From contig NC_058497.1 in assembly GCF_020382885.2 (NCBI RefSeq), forward strand, positions 17,600,330 to 17,664,329: a DNA stretch of 64,000 nt, given 5' to 3'. Position numbers and translations under genes: made by a program. Source of the stretch: Scatophagus argus. Lineage: Eukaryota > Chordata > Actinopteri > Scatophagidae. The notes under the pieces were generated by a model. It was not told where the DNA came from, did no database searches, and saw only the letters and a list, made by a program, of their open reading frames with translations. Positions 11,601 through 24,000 of this stretch are shown piece by piece. Each line of letters begins with the position of its first letter. Within the stretch, counting starts at the first letter, position 1.

Positions 11601-13755
11601 AATATATGAAACCTAATTTGGTGTCAGTTGGTGCTTCATCCTCACAGGTTCTCACTCAGCTGAAGAAAATAAATTTTTCCCAAAATGGTTATGATGTGTC
11701 ATTTGATGCCAATGGGGATCCTGTGGCCACATATGAGCTGGTTAACTGGCAAAAGAGTGAAAGTGGCAGCACTGAGTTGGTGACAGTAGGTTTCTATGAT
11801 GCATCACTGCTGGCAGGCCAGGAGTTCAGTATCAACAGGAACCTCACCTGGATGGAGGGCAGCACACAAGTAAGCAGTGATGGGCAAAGTACACAACTCT
11901 GATGAAGGGCTGAATTCAACCAGCAGATAATTTTAAATGAATTTTAACCAATTTTATTTTTTCTACGTTAAACAGTTAGAATACATACTTTCATTCAGCT
12001 TTCATTTTAGCTTGTTTGTAATAGTTTGCTCTTAGCTGAGTTGGTGAACTGGACTTATTTAAAACATAGTGGCAGGTGAAATGCTGAGGACATAACAGAT
12101 AAACATACTGCCATCTATGTGATGACACATTTGTTGAAGAGGTGCACTGGTCAGTCCAATCACCAGAATAAGTTTTTGCCATTTAGCCTTTCTGAAAATC
12201 ACATCTTTCAGTGTGTCATCCAGACTACTGGTGTGCAAGTCATGAATCAGTCATATGAAACAAACCACTCTGTTTACTGACCAGGGACCAGTCTTCAACT
12301 CGACTAACTCGTTGATTGAATCACACCCTCCTGCCTGTATAGTGCAAACTGTTAAGACAGCATGACACCAAGTGATACACAACTGTGCCACTCTGACTTC
12401 AGCTGAATTGGTACAAATCTATCAAGCCAATTAACCCTGCCCTCAAGGAAAAGAAACTTTTGCACTTGTTTCTACTCAGTGTTAGCTGTCCCAGCTCAAA
12501 GTCCAAATCAGAAAGACACAGTACACTTAAGTGACTGCAGTGGGAGTTGAAATTTACTGTGATCAGTTTTTCTTCAAAGGCCTATCACTTTTGAGAAAAG
12601 AAAATTCATCTATTGATTTCAAGAATTCTGAGTTTGTTTGTATCTCCATGTCAGGTCCCTGTGTCAGTGTGCAGTGACAGCTGTCCTCCAGGAACTCGTA
12701 AAGTACTGCAGAAAGGAAAACCCATCTGCTGTTATGATTGTATACTGTGTCCTGAGGGAGAGATTAGCAATGCTACAGGTAACGCTTTGTTTCTAATGGA
12801 TATTTATGACATCAAATATTTGACTACTGTAAGACTTGTTCATTTATTTTTTCCAGATTCTCCTGATTGTTTCCCTTGCCCCAAGGAGTTCTGGCCTAAT
12901 GCAGAGAGAGACTCTTGTCTCCCCAAGCCTGTAGAGTTTCTGTCCTTTGACGAGGTCCTAGGAATCATCCTGGCTGCATTCTCAGTTGCTGGTGCCTGTC
13001 TTGCCATTATAACAGCGGCTGTGTTCTTTCATCACAGGACATCCCCGATTGTCAGGGCCAACAACTCTGAGCTGAGCTTCCTGCTGCTCTTCTCCCTGAC
13101 TCTCTGTTTCTTATGTTCATTAACTTTCATTGGAGCACCCACTGAGTGGTCCTGCATGCTGCGCCACACAGCATTTGGGATCACCTTCGTCCTCTGCATC
13201 TCTTGTGTTCTTGGGAAAACAATAGTTGTGTTGATGGCCTTCAAAGCTACACTCCCAGGTAGTAACACCATGAAATGGTTTGGTCCCCCACAGCAAAGAA
13301 TGACTGTGGTGTCTTTTACATTTGTTCAAGTTTTAATATGTACCATTTGGTTGGTTCTTAGTCCCCCTTTTCCATTGAAAAACCTGACCACATACAAAGA
13401 GAGGATCATCCTGGAGTGTGCATTGGGCTCAGATATTGGGTTCTGGGTTGTGCTCGGGTACATCGGCCTGCTGGCTGCCTTTTGCTTAGTGTTAGCTGTC
13501 TTAGCCCGCAAACTACCTGATAATTTTAATGAAGCCAAGTTTATCACCTTCAGCATGTTGATATTCTGTGCAGTGTGGATCACCTTTATCCCAGCATATG
13601 TCAGCTCTCCTGGGAAATTTACTGTGGCTGTGGAGATATTTGCCATTCTGGCCTCCGGTTTTGGATTAATTCTGTGTATATTTGCTCCAAAGTGTTTCAT
13701 CATATTGTTTAAGCCAGAGAAGAACACAAAGAAACATTTAATGAACAAAAACTGA
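8627..13755 (+). CDS. V2R/OlfC class C receptor, array copy 3
   Basis: Complete 880-aa V2R gene. Exons: 8627-8937, 9217-9511, 9611-9900, 10342-10637, 11352-11557, 11648-11869, 12655-12778, 12857-13755. The variable stretch in exon 2 reads [16 protein letters not shown], and the serine motif of the amino-acid pocket is GESGST rather than GESSST. Exon 4 has [14 protein letters not shown] where most copies have EAWVTN. The N-glycosylation site NGS follows the signal peptide ([10 protein letters not shown]). Intron 4 carries a reverse-oriented SINE (10838-11135). Intron 6 is nearly identical to that of copy 1, while the 3' flank with its Tc1 remnant matches copy 2, so the gene looks like a recombinant of the two neighbours. 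Intron 7 is 78 nt and open. Confidence 0.93.
10838..11135 (-). mobile_element. tRNA-derived SINE in intron 4 of copy 3
   Basis: Reverse-oriented SINE. Its right end, read on the - strand, is a tRNA-like head (GGTGGCACGGTGGTGCAGCG, later a degenerate B box near 11065-11095). Its left end is the tail with CTGGAGCCTATCCCAGCTGA. CTATGAA occurs at both borders (10831-10837 and 11136-11142) as a probable target-site duplication; copies lacking the element read continuously there. The same family occurs at 44404 and, as a fragment, at 47937. Confidence 0.75.
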
Positions 13756-14477
13756 AGATGAGACATCAACAGTTAATATATTTGAAATGTAGTTGTATAT
13801 CATACACCGATCAGCCACAACATTAAAACCACTGACAGGCGAAGTGAATACCATTAATCATCTTTTTACAATGCAATGTTTTGCTGGGAATCCTCCAGTT
13901 CTGGCAGTCCTGGCAGTTCTTTAACACGCAGTAGGTAGTTAACTTTGCAGGCCAAATAGACACCCCCATGGTGAAGGCTCCCCCCAGCTGAACGATGTAC
14001 CCTTTCATATGTCAAAACAGTTCAGGAATATTTCAAGGACTACAACAATAGACTGCAGATTCCACAGATCCCAACCTGATCGAGAATCTGTGGAATGCAC
14101 CGGAATAGGCCAAATCCACCCTCCCACCTGGTGGGGCCTTCTCAATAACCAGGAACCAAAGGATCCAACATTTTGATGCCAGTGACCAGAAAATATCCCC
14201 AGAGGTCCTGTGTCCCTTCCCCTGACAGGTCAAAATGTCTTGGCAGCACAAGGGGGACCTACAAGTTATCAAACAGGTGGTTTGAATGTTGTGGCTGATC
14301 GGTTTATGTTTAATCAACATAATTTTCACCAAGTTAAACTTTGAATGTCCCCACGCATGAATTTGTATTTTCAACAAAAAATAGGGCCATGTCCGAAATA
14401 AAGTCTAACATCATAACAAAAATGTGAGGTCCTGAGTCCTGTTGTCACATTTTGATGAATTATTTCAAATGTATTTC
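13756..14477. other. Spacer after copy 3, copy-2-like block
   Basis: Nearly identical to 7714-8418, including the Tc1 remnant and an AATAAA at 14397-14402. The homology stops abruptly near 14477, where copy-1-like sequence begins. Confidence 0.65.
13803..14306 (+). mobile_element. Internally deleted Tc1/mariner-type DNA transposon, second copy
   Basis: Same element as at 7761, at the same offset (48 nt) from the stop codon of the preceding receptor gene, with the same internal deletion and only minor changes (for instance a short extra GGCAGTCCT-like duplication near 13900). Shared position and deletion mean it was copied with its host segment instead of inserting twice. Confidence 0.78.
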
Positions 14478-14997
14478 AAATAATGAACAAAAATTAACGA
14501 AAGACATTTGAAATTTTGAAACACTGAAAATACATCATAAAATATCGGTGAAGAGAACATGTTGCAGACTTTCAGTATGTTTGTCACCTAGTTGTTTTAA
14601 GTATTCCCATAATGCACACTTTTTTTAAATTATCAATTTTTGGATATCCTTAAATGTGACATTTTCTTTTTCCCAAAAAAAAAGGTTTATGTTCAATGAT
14701 ATCTACATGCATAACAAAATCAATGACCATTTGGAAACTTATTAAAAAGCATATCAAATCAAACAATACATTTTGTGATTTATTTAAGACAGAATGGAAC
14801 ATCACTTGACAACCTATTAAAGGAGTGCATCTGTTAACTGCAACATAACAAACATTTAAGTGAAGGAGGACAAAAATGAGGAAGATGTGTTTACAACGGT
14901 AACTTGGAAACATATCATCCTAAAGGCACAGGGGAAGGGGCACACCACAGAAAAGAAGAGTTCAAAGAATTTGACAAGAGTTCATCAGTGAACAGAA
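14478..14997 (+). pseudogene. Exon-8 tail scar and copy-1-like 3' flank of a lost V2R gene
   Basis: TAATGAACAAAAATTAAC at 14478-14495 is the end of a V2R exon 8 (codons for Met-Asn-Lys-Asn-stop, out of any gene context). It is followed by AAGACATTTGAAATTTTGAA and ATAAAATATCGGTG, the same order as directly behind copy 1 (1601-1680). The receptor body is missing. The rest, to 14997, is AT-rich spacer leading to the promoter of copy 4. Confidence 0.7.
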
Positions 14998-15045
14998 GTA
15001 GGAGGGAAACTTTTATCTGGAACTCTATATAAAACAGTGAAAACA
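14998..15045 (+). promoter_or_regulatory. Core promoter of copy 4
   Basis: GTAGGAGGGAAAC purine box, then TATATAAAA at 15027-15035 and ACAGTGAAAACA. The TATAAAA core begins 50 nt before the ATG at 15079. The TGACGT-like box is not evident here. Confidence 0.65.
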
Positions 15046-15078
15046 AATGCAGTCTGCTCACGTACAGACCCTCGAGAG

Positions 15079-18000
15079 ATGGAGATCTCAGCTCTCTTTA
15101 TTGGCCTGATTCTGTCTCTGGGCTTGTGTGAGGACTCAACCTCATCTGTGAAATGTAAGCTTCAGGGTGCCACTCGTCTGCCTGTGTTCTCAATGGATGG
15201 TGACTACGTTATTGGAGGTGTTTTCTCCATACACAACTACAGACACACAGAGACGCATAACTACACCACGATGCCTGACCCATTAAAGTGCACAGGGAGG
15301 TTAGTAAGACGGTGATGTGTGGTTAACAATGTTGAACGACGAATGTGTGGATGGAAATGTTTTAAAATGTATGATGTGTTTACATTTTACTGGAAAGTTT
15401 CCATGTAGTATTGAATATGAATATATTTAGCAGTATACATATATATATAAATATATTGAGAGAGAGAGACAGAGATTTGTTTTACAGAAGCAGTGCAGTT
15501 GTCAGCTGTGTTTGAAATTGCGAATTGTCTGAACTTGTCTTAAACAAGTTAGGTGATGATGTCTTGTGTGCAGTATTGACTCCCGTGAACTGCGCTTCTC
15601 ACGCGCAATGATCTTTGCCATCGAGGAGATTAACAACAGCTCGGAGCTGCTGCCAGGCATCAAACTCGGTTATCAGATCCACGACTCGTGCACCGCAGTA
15701 CCGGTGGCGGTGCATGTGGCATTTGAACTATTAAATGGTCTGGACCCGGTGTTTTACACGGGAGATGACTGCTCACAGTCAGGTATGGTGATGGCCATCA
15801 TCGGTGAGTCTGGCTCCACTCCATCCATCAGCATGTCGCGTATGGTTGGGTCCTTCAACATTCCTCAAGTAATTATCTTTTTGCTTCAGTTATGGCAGAT
15901 TATGTGACACAGACCAGCTCCACCTTTTTGTCTGTCCCGTTGAAGAACTGCACTGTTGTTTTCCTTCAGGTGAGCCACTTTGCCACTTGTGCATGTCTGT
16001 CCGATAAGCAGCAGTTCCCGACTTTCTTCAGAACAATCCCGAGTGATCAGTTCCAGGCTGACGCGCTGGCCAAGCTGGTGAAACACTTTGGCTGGACTTG
16101 GATAGGTGCTGTCCGCTCGGATTCGGACTATGGCAATAACGGCATGGCGACTTTCCTGCAAGCAGCCCAGAAGGAGGGGATCTGTGTGGAATACTCTGAA
16201 TCTTTCAATCGAGCCCACCCACGCAGCAGGATCCAGAGAGTAGCAGACGTTATCCGCAGGTTTCTGCATCACTGATTGTGCTTTTGTTCCCTGTGTGACA
16301 CTGACCCTCTTATCACAAAACCAAAACAAATGTTATACCAAATATAAGATAAAACACAAAAATATTTTGTTTCATGATTTTTTCTTTTCCTCATATTTAT
16401 AATATTGTTATAAAAGTATTGTTGAGACTATATCTAAACATTCTACATAAGAAAAGAGAAAAGTTAAAAAACTAAACCATCTGCCATGTTTCATCACATT
16501 AACCAGAGGTGTTTTCTGGGATGGGACAAAGTTTGGGGACAAGGCCCAGAGCATCTAGCCGTTTTTTGTTTTGGGTGGTCCCTGCTATTTTCCTGGAACA
16601 CTACAGCCCAGCCTAAATTTTACTTAATGTCACTGTTTTGTAGGTCTACTCCAAACATTACACTTCATTCAAAATATAATTTTTAATAGGAATGTCTGTT
16701 TTTTACATTCTGTTTGATTGAAGACTTACTCTGATCCGTTTGTAATGATTTTTCAAATTTACTTTTGAAAAAGTGTCTTAACATAAATTTGCACAACATC
16801 ATCTAATGATTATATTTTGTTTCCTCAAGTGATTTTTTTCTTTTTGTGTGTGTGTCCTGTCAAGTTAATAACAACAGGTTTTGGTTTTGCTGCTTAAATG
16901 TCTCACAATATGTGCTACAGTGACTGCATGCATGGAAATATTTAAAATTACTGAAAGAAGCCTGTCAGGAAAATGCTGATACGTTAGTACAGCAAACAAG
17001 AAGGAATCGCCTGAAAAGCAAGTGCATAATATCAAAAATAGCATACAGGGCAGTATTCTACATTCTGACTCTAGAGGTAGTGTGAAATATCCATGTGAAT
17101 GCAGGTCAGAGAATCAGAAAAAATAATCTATTTGAGTGGGTGGCATTTGGAGGATTAATTCATACATGTGAATTCAGATGAACTCAGTGCTGCAGATGGA
17201 CTGATAGAGACTGTATACAAGATCATGTGACCCTGCCCTGCCAACTCCATATCCACAAAAAAGCAGCAGCAAGGAGTGGGATGTTGGGAAATAAATTTAC
17301 ATTTGGTGATGATTACAAATTTATTTTCTCTGTCAGAACTACCTTGATACCTGTATTGGTATAATATAACAATCTGCCTCCACAGGTCTACGGCGAAGGT
17401 TATCGTGGCATTTATAGCCTCTGCAGAACTGAGGATCCTGCTAGAGGAGCTGTCAGTCGAGCCCTCTCCTCCTCGCCAGTGGATCGGCAGTGAAGCCTGG
17501 GTAACCAATAAAGACATGCTGAAGTTCAGCTTCTTTGCTGGAGCCATTGGATTTGGGATTCAGCGATCTGTCATTCCAGGTCTGAGAGAATTCTTGCTGG
17601 ATCTCTCTCCCACTAAAGTGGCTGCCTCTCCACTGCTTACTGAGTTCTGGGAGGAGGCATTCAACTGCAGGCTGGGAAAAAGTGAGCATGATATGCATAT
17701 ATTTTAACAGAGGTCGTGCCCACATTTGGATCCTTGTGGTTGCGTTGTTTTGTTGATTGACTGTCTGGATGGCACCTCACGTGTTAAAAAGAACAACAGC
17801 TGTGATAAACTTTTTTTTATTTTGAACAATGTCAACAGGAGGACAAAAGTTGCATCCCTGCAAATAATCTCACTTGATGATTTGAGGTCAAGTTTAGGTC
17901 TTGCTGTCTTGCTATACTGGCTGCAGTGGTTTCTCAATACTAAAACTGCAGTCCTAAACAAAAGCATACAATAAACAGACAGCCTCCAGGCCACCATGCT

Positions 18001-20635
18001 GAATAAAAATTGTGCTTCCAATCATTAGCAGTTACAAATATATGGAGGTTCATGACAGATCATTTCTTCTAACCAAATCAAATTAAAAGTAGTGATCAAA
18101 AGAACATTTCTGCTATGTTGTCGCTTGTAAATGTGTTAAACACGATGTTGAGATTATAATTAAGATTATAATGATTTGCCCAAAATGAAAAAAAAAGCAG
18201 CTATTCAAAAGAAAATGAACAAATCTGCAACGAAGTGCTTTGAAATCTAATGGGAAAGAAGCATGCTGATTTGACAAAATTACAATAATATAGAAAAGTT
18301 TGTACGAGGAACATTGGAGAGGTGAAATAAAACAAAATGGAAGCAGAAGCTAAAAATAAACATATGAAAAAATTCTAGTTTAATATAATTGAAGTAAAGA
18401 CATGTTCTGTCTCTGTGTGTTTTCAGCTGCAGCCGTGGATGAGAGAGTGTGTGATGGATCTGAAGACATACAGACGCTCCAGAGTCCATACACTGACACA
18501 TCTCAGCTCCGAATCACTAACATGGTGTACAAGGTTGTTTATGCAATAGCACATGCCATTCATAATTCAGTGTGTCAGGAAACAAATTCAACTACTCAGT
18601 GTGACAAAATCACCAGGATAGAGTCCAAACAGGTCAGTCAAAATGGATCACTAGACTCTCAGTACTCTCACTACAATGCACCTTTTACTTAAACGAATAT
18701 TCATTCAGTTTTTCAAATTTTCATTTCTCATTTCATTACTGTCTTGCTTCATCTCCACAGCTTCTCATTCAGCTGAAGAAAGTAAATTTTTCCCAAAATG
18801 GTTATGATGTGTCATTTGATGCCAATGGGGATCCTGTGGCCAAATATGAGCTGGTTAACTGGCAACAAACCGAAAGTGGCAGCACTGAGTTTGTGACAGT
18901 AGGTTTCTATGATGCATCACTGCCAGCAGGCCAGGAGTTCAGTATCAACAGGAACCTCACCTGGATGGAGGGTAGCACACAAGTAAGGAGGTCAAAAGCT
19001 ATTATGAAACATAAGCAACTTTAAGTCTGGTGAGCTCAGAGGCTATCATATGTGTTTTTCTTCTCTTTCCGTGCAAAAATGTCTTTTAAATTCAGATGAA
19101 ACTTCAGCAGTCTGATATGAACAAATCAAGTAACTTCCAGTGTTCCAATGAAATGGTTTCAGGAAAGGTTTTCTCCACAACCATTATGAACAAACAGAAA
19201 GATTGCAGGGGTCATCAACAATTTTAGTACTCATACTGGCATGTGCATATTGTTTGAACACACACTGCATAGCACACCTGAATAACTGAACTTGCTCACA
19301 GGCTTTGTTCCATTTCTTCCACAAAAGCTTAAAAATACACTTTGCATTCGAGAAACAGCAGTTGGAGTAAGACTTTGTTGTGATTTGGGTTGCTCCTATG
19401 ACCACCTATGGTCTGTCACATTTGAGACAAGAAAAGAAAATTCATCCACTCATTTCAAACTTATCCATCAAACTAAACCTAACAGGAACCTTCATAGATT
19501 AGTGAGTTTGTTTATGCCTGTGATCCAGGTCCCTGTGTCAGTGTGCAGTGACAGCTGTCCTCCAGGAACTCGTAAAGTGCTGCAGAAAGGAAAACCCATC
19601 TGCTGTTATGATTGTATACTGTGTCCTGAGGGAGAGATTAGCAATGCTACAGGTAACTTTTTGTTTCTAATGCATGTTGACAACATCAAAGATTTGCCTG
19701 CTACATGTACTTTTTGGTTTGTTTTTCCAGATTCCCCTGATTGTTTCCCTTGCCCCAAGGAGTTCTGGCCAAATGCAGAGAGAGACTCTTGTCTCCCCAA
19801 GCCTGTAGAGTTTCTGTCCTTTGACGAGGTCCTAGGAATCATCCTGGCTGCATTCTCAGTTGCTGGTGCCTGTCTTGCCATTATAACAGCGGCTGTGTTC
19901 TTTCGTCACAGGACATCCCCGATTGTCAGGGCCAACAACTCTGAGCTGAGCTTCCTGCTGCTCTTCTCCCTGACTCTCTGTTTCTTATGTTCATTAACTT
20001 TCATTGGAGCACCCACTAAGTGGTCCTGCATGCTGCGCCACACAGCATTTGGGATCACCTTCGTCCTCTGCATCTCTTGTGTTCTTGGGAAAACCATAGT
20101 TGTGTTGATGGCCTTCAAAGCTACACTCCCAGGCAGTAACGTCATGAAATGGTTTGGTCCTCCACAGCAAAGAATGACTGTGGTGTCTTTTACATTTGTT
20201 CAAGTTTTAATATGTACCATTTGGTTGGCTCTTAGACCCCCTTTTCCATTGAAAAACCTGACCACATACAAAGAGAGGATCATCCTGGAGTGTGCATTGG
20301 GCTCAGATATTGGGTTCTGGGTTGTGCTCGGGTACATCGGCCTGCTGGCTGCCTTTTGCTTAGTGTTAGCTGTCTTAGCCCGCAAACTACCTGATAGTTT
20401 TAATGAAGCCAAGCTTATCACCTTCAGCATGTTGATATTCTGTGCAGTGTGGATCACCTTTATCCCAGCATATGTCAGCTCTCCTGGGAAATTTACTGTG
20501 GCTGTGGAGATATTTGCCATTCTGGCCTCCAGTTTTGGATTAATTCTGTGTATATTTGCTCCAAAGTGTTTCATCATCTTGTTGAAGCCAGAGAAGAACA
20601 CAAAGAAACATTTAATGAACAAAAGTCTAACTTAA
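15079..20635 (+). CDS. V2R/OlfC class C receptor, array copy 4 (short N-terminus)
   Basis: Complete V2R gene of 852 aa. Exons: 15079-15299, 15574-15868, 15970-16259, 17386-17681, 18427-18632, 18761-18982, 19529-19652, 19731-20635. Exon 1 is 90 nt shorter than in the typical copies: [17 protein letters not shown] replaces a form with about 30 extra residues containing [20 protein letters not shown]. The frame is kept and the first cysteine survives, so the receptor should be functional. Pocket serine motif is GESGST. Exon 4 starts STAKVIVAF (Lys for Met), shared with copy 8. The C-terminus is two codons longer (MNKSLT). Intron 3 (1126 nt) has blocks shared with copy 8. Intron 6 shares its end with copy 2. 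Intron 7 is 78 nt and open. Confidence 0.92.
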
Positions 20636-20965
20636 GCTTCAAGGATTGAAAATCAAGTTATAGTTGTAGAGTGTATGTTGCACATAATCAACACAATTTT
20701 CACCTAGTTGTCTTAAGTATTTTCCTTTACAAATTTGTTGAATGAAATAGTTAGAATTTTACGTTTTTGAATGACTTTCCACATGTTTTTTTTATTTTTC
20801 ACAAATCAATGCAATGTCCTCAAAAAAGTATAAATTCATAACAAAAACTTGTGGTAATGAGTTTTGTCACAATGTTTTCATGTTGAATGTATCACATCGG
20901 ATACAACATTTAATCATGCAGTTAATTTAAAAAAGAGAACAGCAACAACTTGTTTAAAGTGTGGT
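20636..20965. other. Spacer between copies 4 and 5
   Basis: AT-rich and short (about 330 bp). Nothing coding seen. Confidence 0.6.
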
Positions 20966-21017
20966 GAGTTGACCTACAAGAGGAGGAGGGAAAATTGATA
21001 TAAAGCCATGAAAACAC
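20966..21017 (+). promoter_or_regulatory. Core promoter of copy 5
   Basis: GTTGACCTAC, GAGGAGGAGGGAAAA, then TATAAA at 20999-21004, only 3 nt after the purine-box region; the usual spacer of about 17 nt is lost. The TATA-to-ATG distance is still 51 nt (ATG 21050). Confidence 0.65.
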
Positions 21018-21049
21018 ATACAGCATTCTCACATACAGACAACTGAGTG

Positions 21050-24000
21050 ATGGAGATCTCAGCTCTCTTTATTGGCCTGATTCTGTCTCTGGGTTTGCGT
21101 AAATTGAACTCAACTCTTGTCTTGAATGGTTCTAGAGATGCTCTGAAACAAAGGGCTGGGCTTACAGAGGATAGGAGTGGTGCTGGGGTCAGCACTGAGG
21201 CCTCATCTGTGAAATGTAAGCTTCAGGGTGCCACTCGTCCACCTGCGTTCTCAATGGATGGAGACTACGTTATTGGAGGTGTTTTCTCCATACACAACTA
21301 CAGACACACAGAGACGCATAACTACACCACGATGCCCGAGTCACAAAGGTGTACAGGAAGGTTAGTAAGAGGGGAAAGTGCTCAATAGGAATAAGTCAGA
21401 ACGTGTTACATTAGTGCTACAAACCTAAACGATAGCATTGGAAAGTAAAGAAAAAATATTTTACTACTACTTTTTAAAAGATATTAAGATTTCTAAAAAT
21501 TATTATTTAGTGGACAATCAATCTCTGCATTTAAACTCCTGTGATTTCGGAGTGATTCTCTTTATTAAATTGAAGTTAAATTGGTCAGGTAACTCTGTGA
21601 CGTTGTGTGTTATTGTCCGTAAGTATGAACTGCGGTTCACCTTTATGTTTCTGATTTGTGAATTGACCTTATTATATGTAAATTTGGACTTTGATATCAG
21701 CGTCTGTGTGCAGTATTGAGGCCCGTGAAGTGCGCACCTCACGCGCAATGATCTTCGCCATCGAGGAGATTAACAACAGCTCGGAGCTGCTGCCAGGCAT
21801 CAAACTCGGTTATCAGATCCACGACTCGTGCACCGCAGTGCCCGCAACGGTGCAAGCGGCCTTCCAACTGTTAAATGGTCCGGACCCGGTGTTTTACACG
21901 GGCAATAATTGCTCACAGTCAGGTATGGTGATGGCCATCATCGGTGAATCTAGCTCCACTCCATCCATCAGCATGTCGCGCATCATCGGGGCCTTCAGCA
22001 TTCCTCAAGTAAAGAGTTTGAATTTCTGATAATGTGTTTATTTTAGGTCCGTGCTGATTTTTTGGTTTTTGGTTCAATTGAGGAGTTACACTGACTGTTT
22101 TCCTTCAGGTGAGCCACTTTTCCACTTGTGCATGTCTGTCCGATAAGCTGCAGTTCCCGACTTTCTTCAGAACAGTCCCGAGTGATCAGTTCCAGGCTGA
22201 CGCGCTGGCCAAGCTGGTGAAACACTTTGGCTGGACTTGGATAGGTGCTGTCCGCTCGGATTCGGACTATGGCAATAACGGCATGGCGACTTTCCTGCAA
22301 GCAGCCCAGAAGGAGGGGATCTGTGTGGAATACTCTGAATCTTTCCACCGTGACCACCCACGCAGCAGGATCCAGAGAGTAGCAGACGTCATCCGCAGGT
22401 TTCTGCATCACTGATTGAGGCTTTTGTTCTGTGTGACACTGACCTTCTGCTTACAAAACCCTAAATGTTTTGATAAGGCTAAGAAAAAGATATTTTCTCA
22501 TTTGGAACTTTTTTTTTTCGATTTTGCACTGGTATGATGTTTATTTTTTCATCCATAATGGAGATATTGCTGTTAACAATAGTCTGCGGCACCCAAGCTG
22601 CACATTCACCACACAAAATGTGTCTCTCTTTTTTTTTCACCAGTCTTGATATTTACTTTGTAAAATTTAATGTGGGCTACTCATGTCTCTCCAGGTCAAC
22701 AGCAACAGTTATCGTAGCATTTGTAGCTTCTACAGAATTCAGGATCTTACTGGAGGAGCTGTCACTGGAGCCCTCCCCTCCTCGCCAGTGGGTTGGCAGT
22801 GAGTCCTGGGTAACAACCCCGGACCTGCTGAGGTTCAGCTTCTGTGCTGGAGCCATTGGATTTGGGATTCAGCGATCTGTCATTCCTGGTCTGAGAGAAT
22901 TCTTGCTGGATCTCTCTCCCACTAAAGTGGCTGCCTCTCCACTGCTTACTGAGTTCTGGGAGGAGGCATTCAACTGCAGGCTGGGAAAAAGTGAGCCACT
23001 AATGCCGATTTTTCACATGGTGTCATTACCTGTTGGAGCCTTGTGGTTGTGTTTATTTGTCTGCTTCAGTGTAGCTTACCATGTCAAAATACTCAAAAAA
23101 AAGCTACTTTCACATAAAATAATGGATTTCTATTAAGAAGCAAATCCATTTATACTGATCACAGACATTTGGTGGGCAGAAGATGCAGTTCTGTGAATAC
23201 TTTTATTTTAAGATTTCAGTTCAATTTTTTGTCCTCTGAAGATTTCACATGAACTTGGCTGCAGTGGTTTATTGTAAAACTGTAGTCCTGAACATAAGCA
23301 CATGTGACATCAACAGTCTCCAGACACAAAGTTAAAGACAGATAATGGTAATAAAAAATGTATTTCCAATATAAATGAGCCAAACATAGTGAGAGTAATG
23401 TCAGGTCATTTTTAGAATGTTTTTTTAAACACATTAACACAGTTGAACGAGAAATTCGAGAAATACTGGAACAGGGGTGGACTACTGTTGGATTTCATAA
23501 AGTTGAAAAAGTAAAGGAAAGCAGATGAAGACATGTTTGGAAAATACTGCCTTGAAATGCAATGCAAAATAAGCATGTGTTATATATGAGATATAACATG
23601 AGATGCCATAATTTTTATTTGTCCTGCAGGATAGAATACAAGTTTGTGCAGGCAGGTTACATAAAACAAAAAGACAGGAACAAGAAAATAATAAACACTC
23701 TTATGAATATTATTGTAATATCTTTGTCACAGCTTAAAACACCTTTTTCTGTCTCTGTGTGTTTTCAGCTGCAGCCGTGGATGAGAGAGTGTGTGATGGA
23801 TCTGAAGACATACAGACGCTCCAGAGTCCATACACTGACACATCTCAGCTCCGAATCACTAACATGGTGTACAAGGCTGTTTATGCAATAGCACATGCCA
23901 TTCATAATTCAGTGTGTCAGGAAACAAATTCTACTACTAAGTGTGACAAAATCACCAGAATCAAGCACACACAGGTCGGTTGAAATGAACAAAGAACACA

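Noticed and set aside
19292-19528. Long upstream extension of the exon 7-8 frame in copy 4
   Set aside because: It lies in intron 6 with a normal acceptor at 19527-19528, and exon 6 splices in phase to 19529. The open intron stretch is chance.
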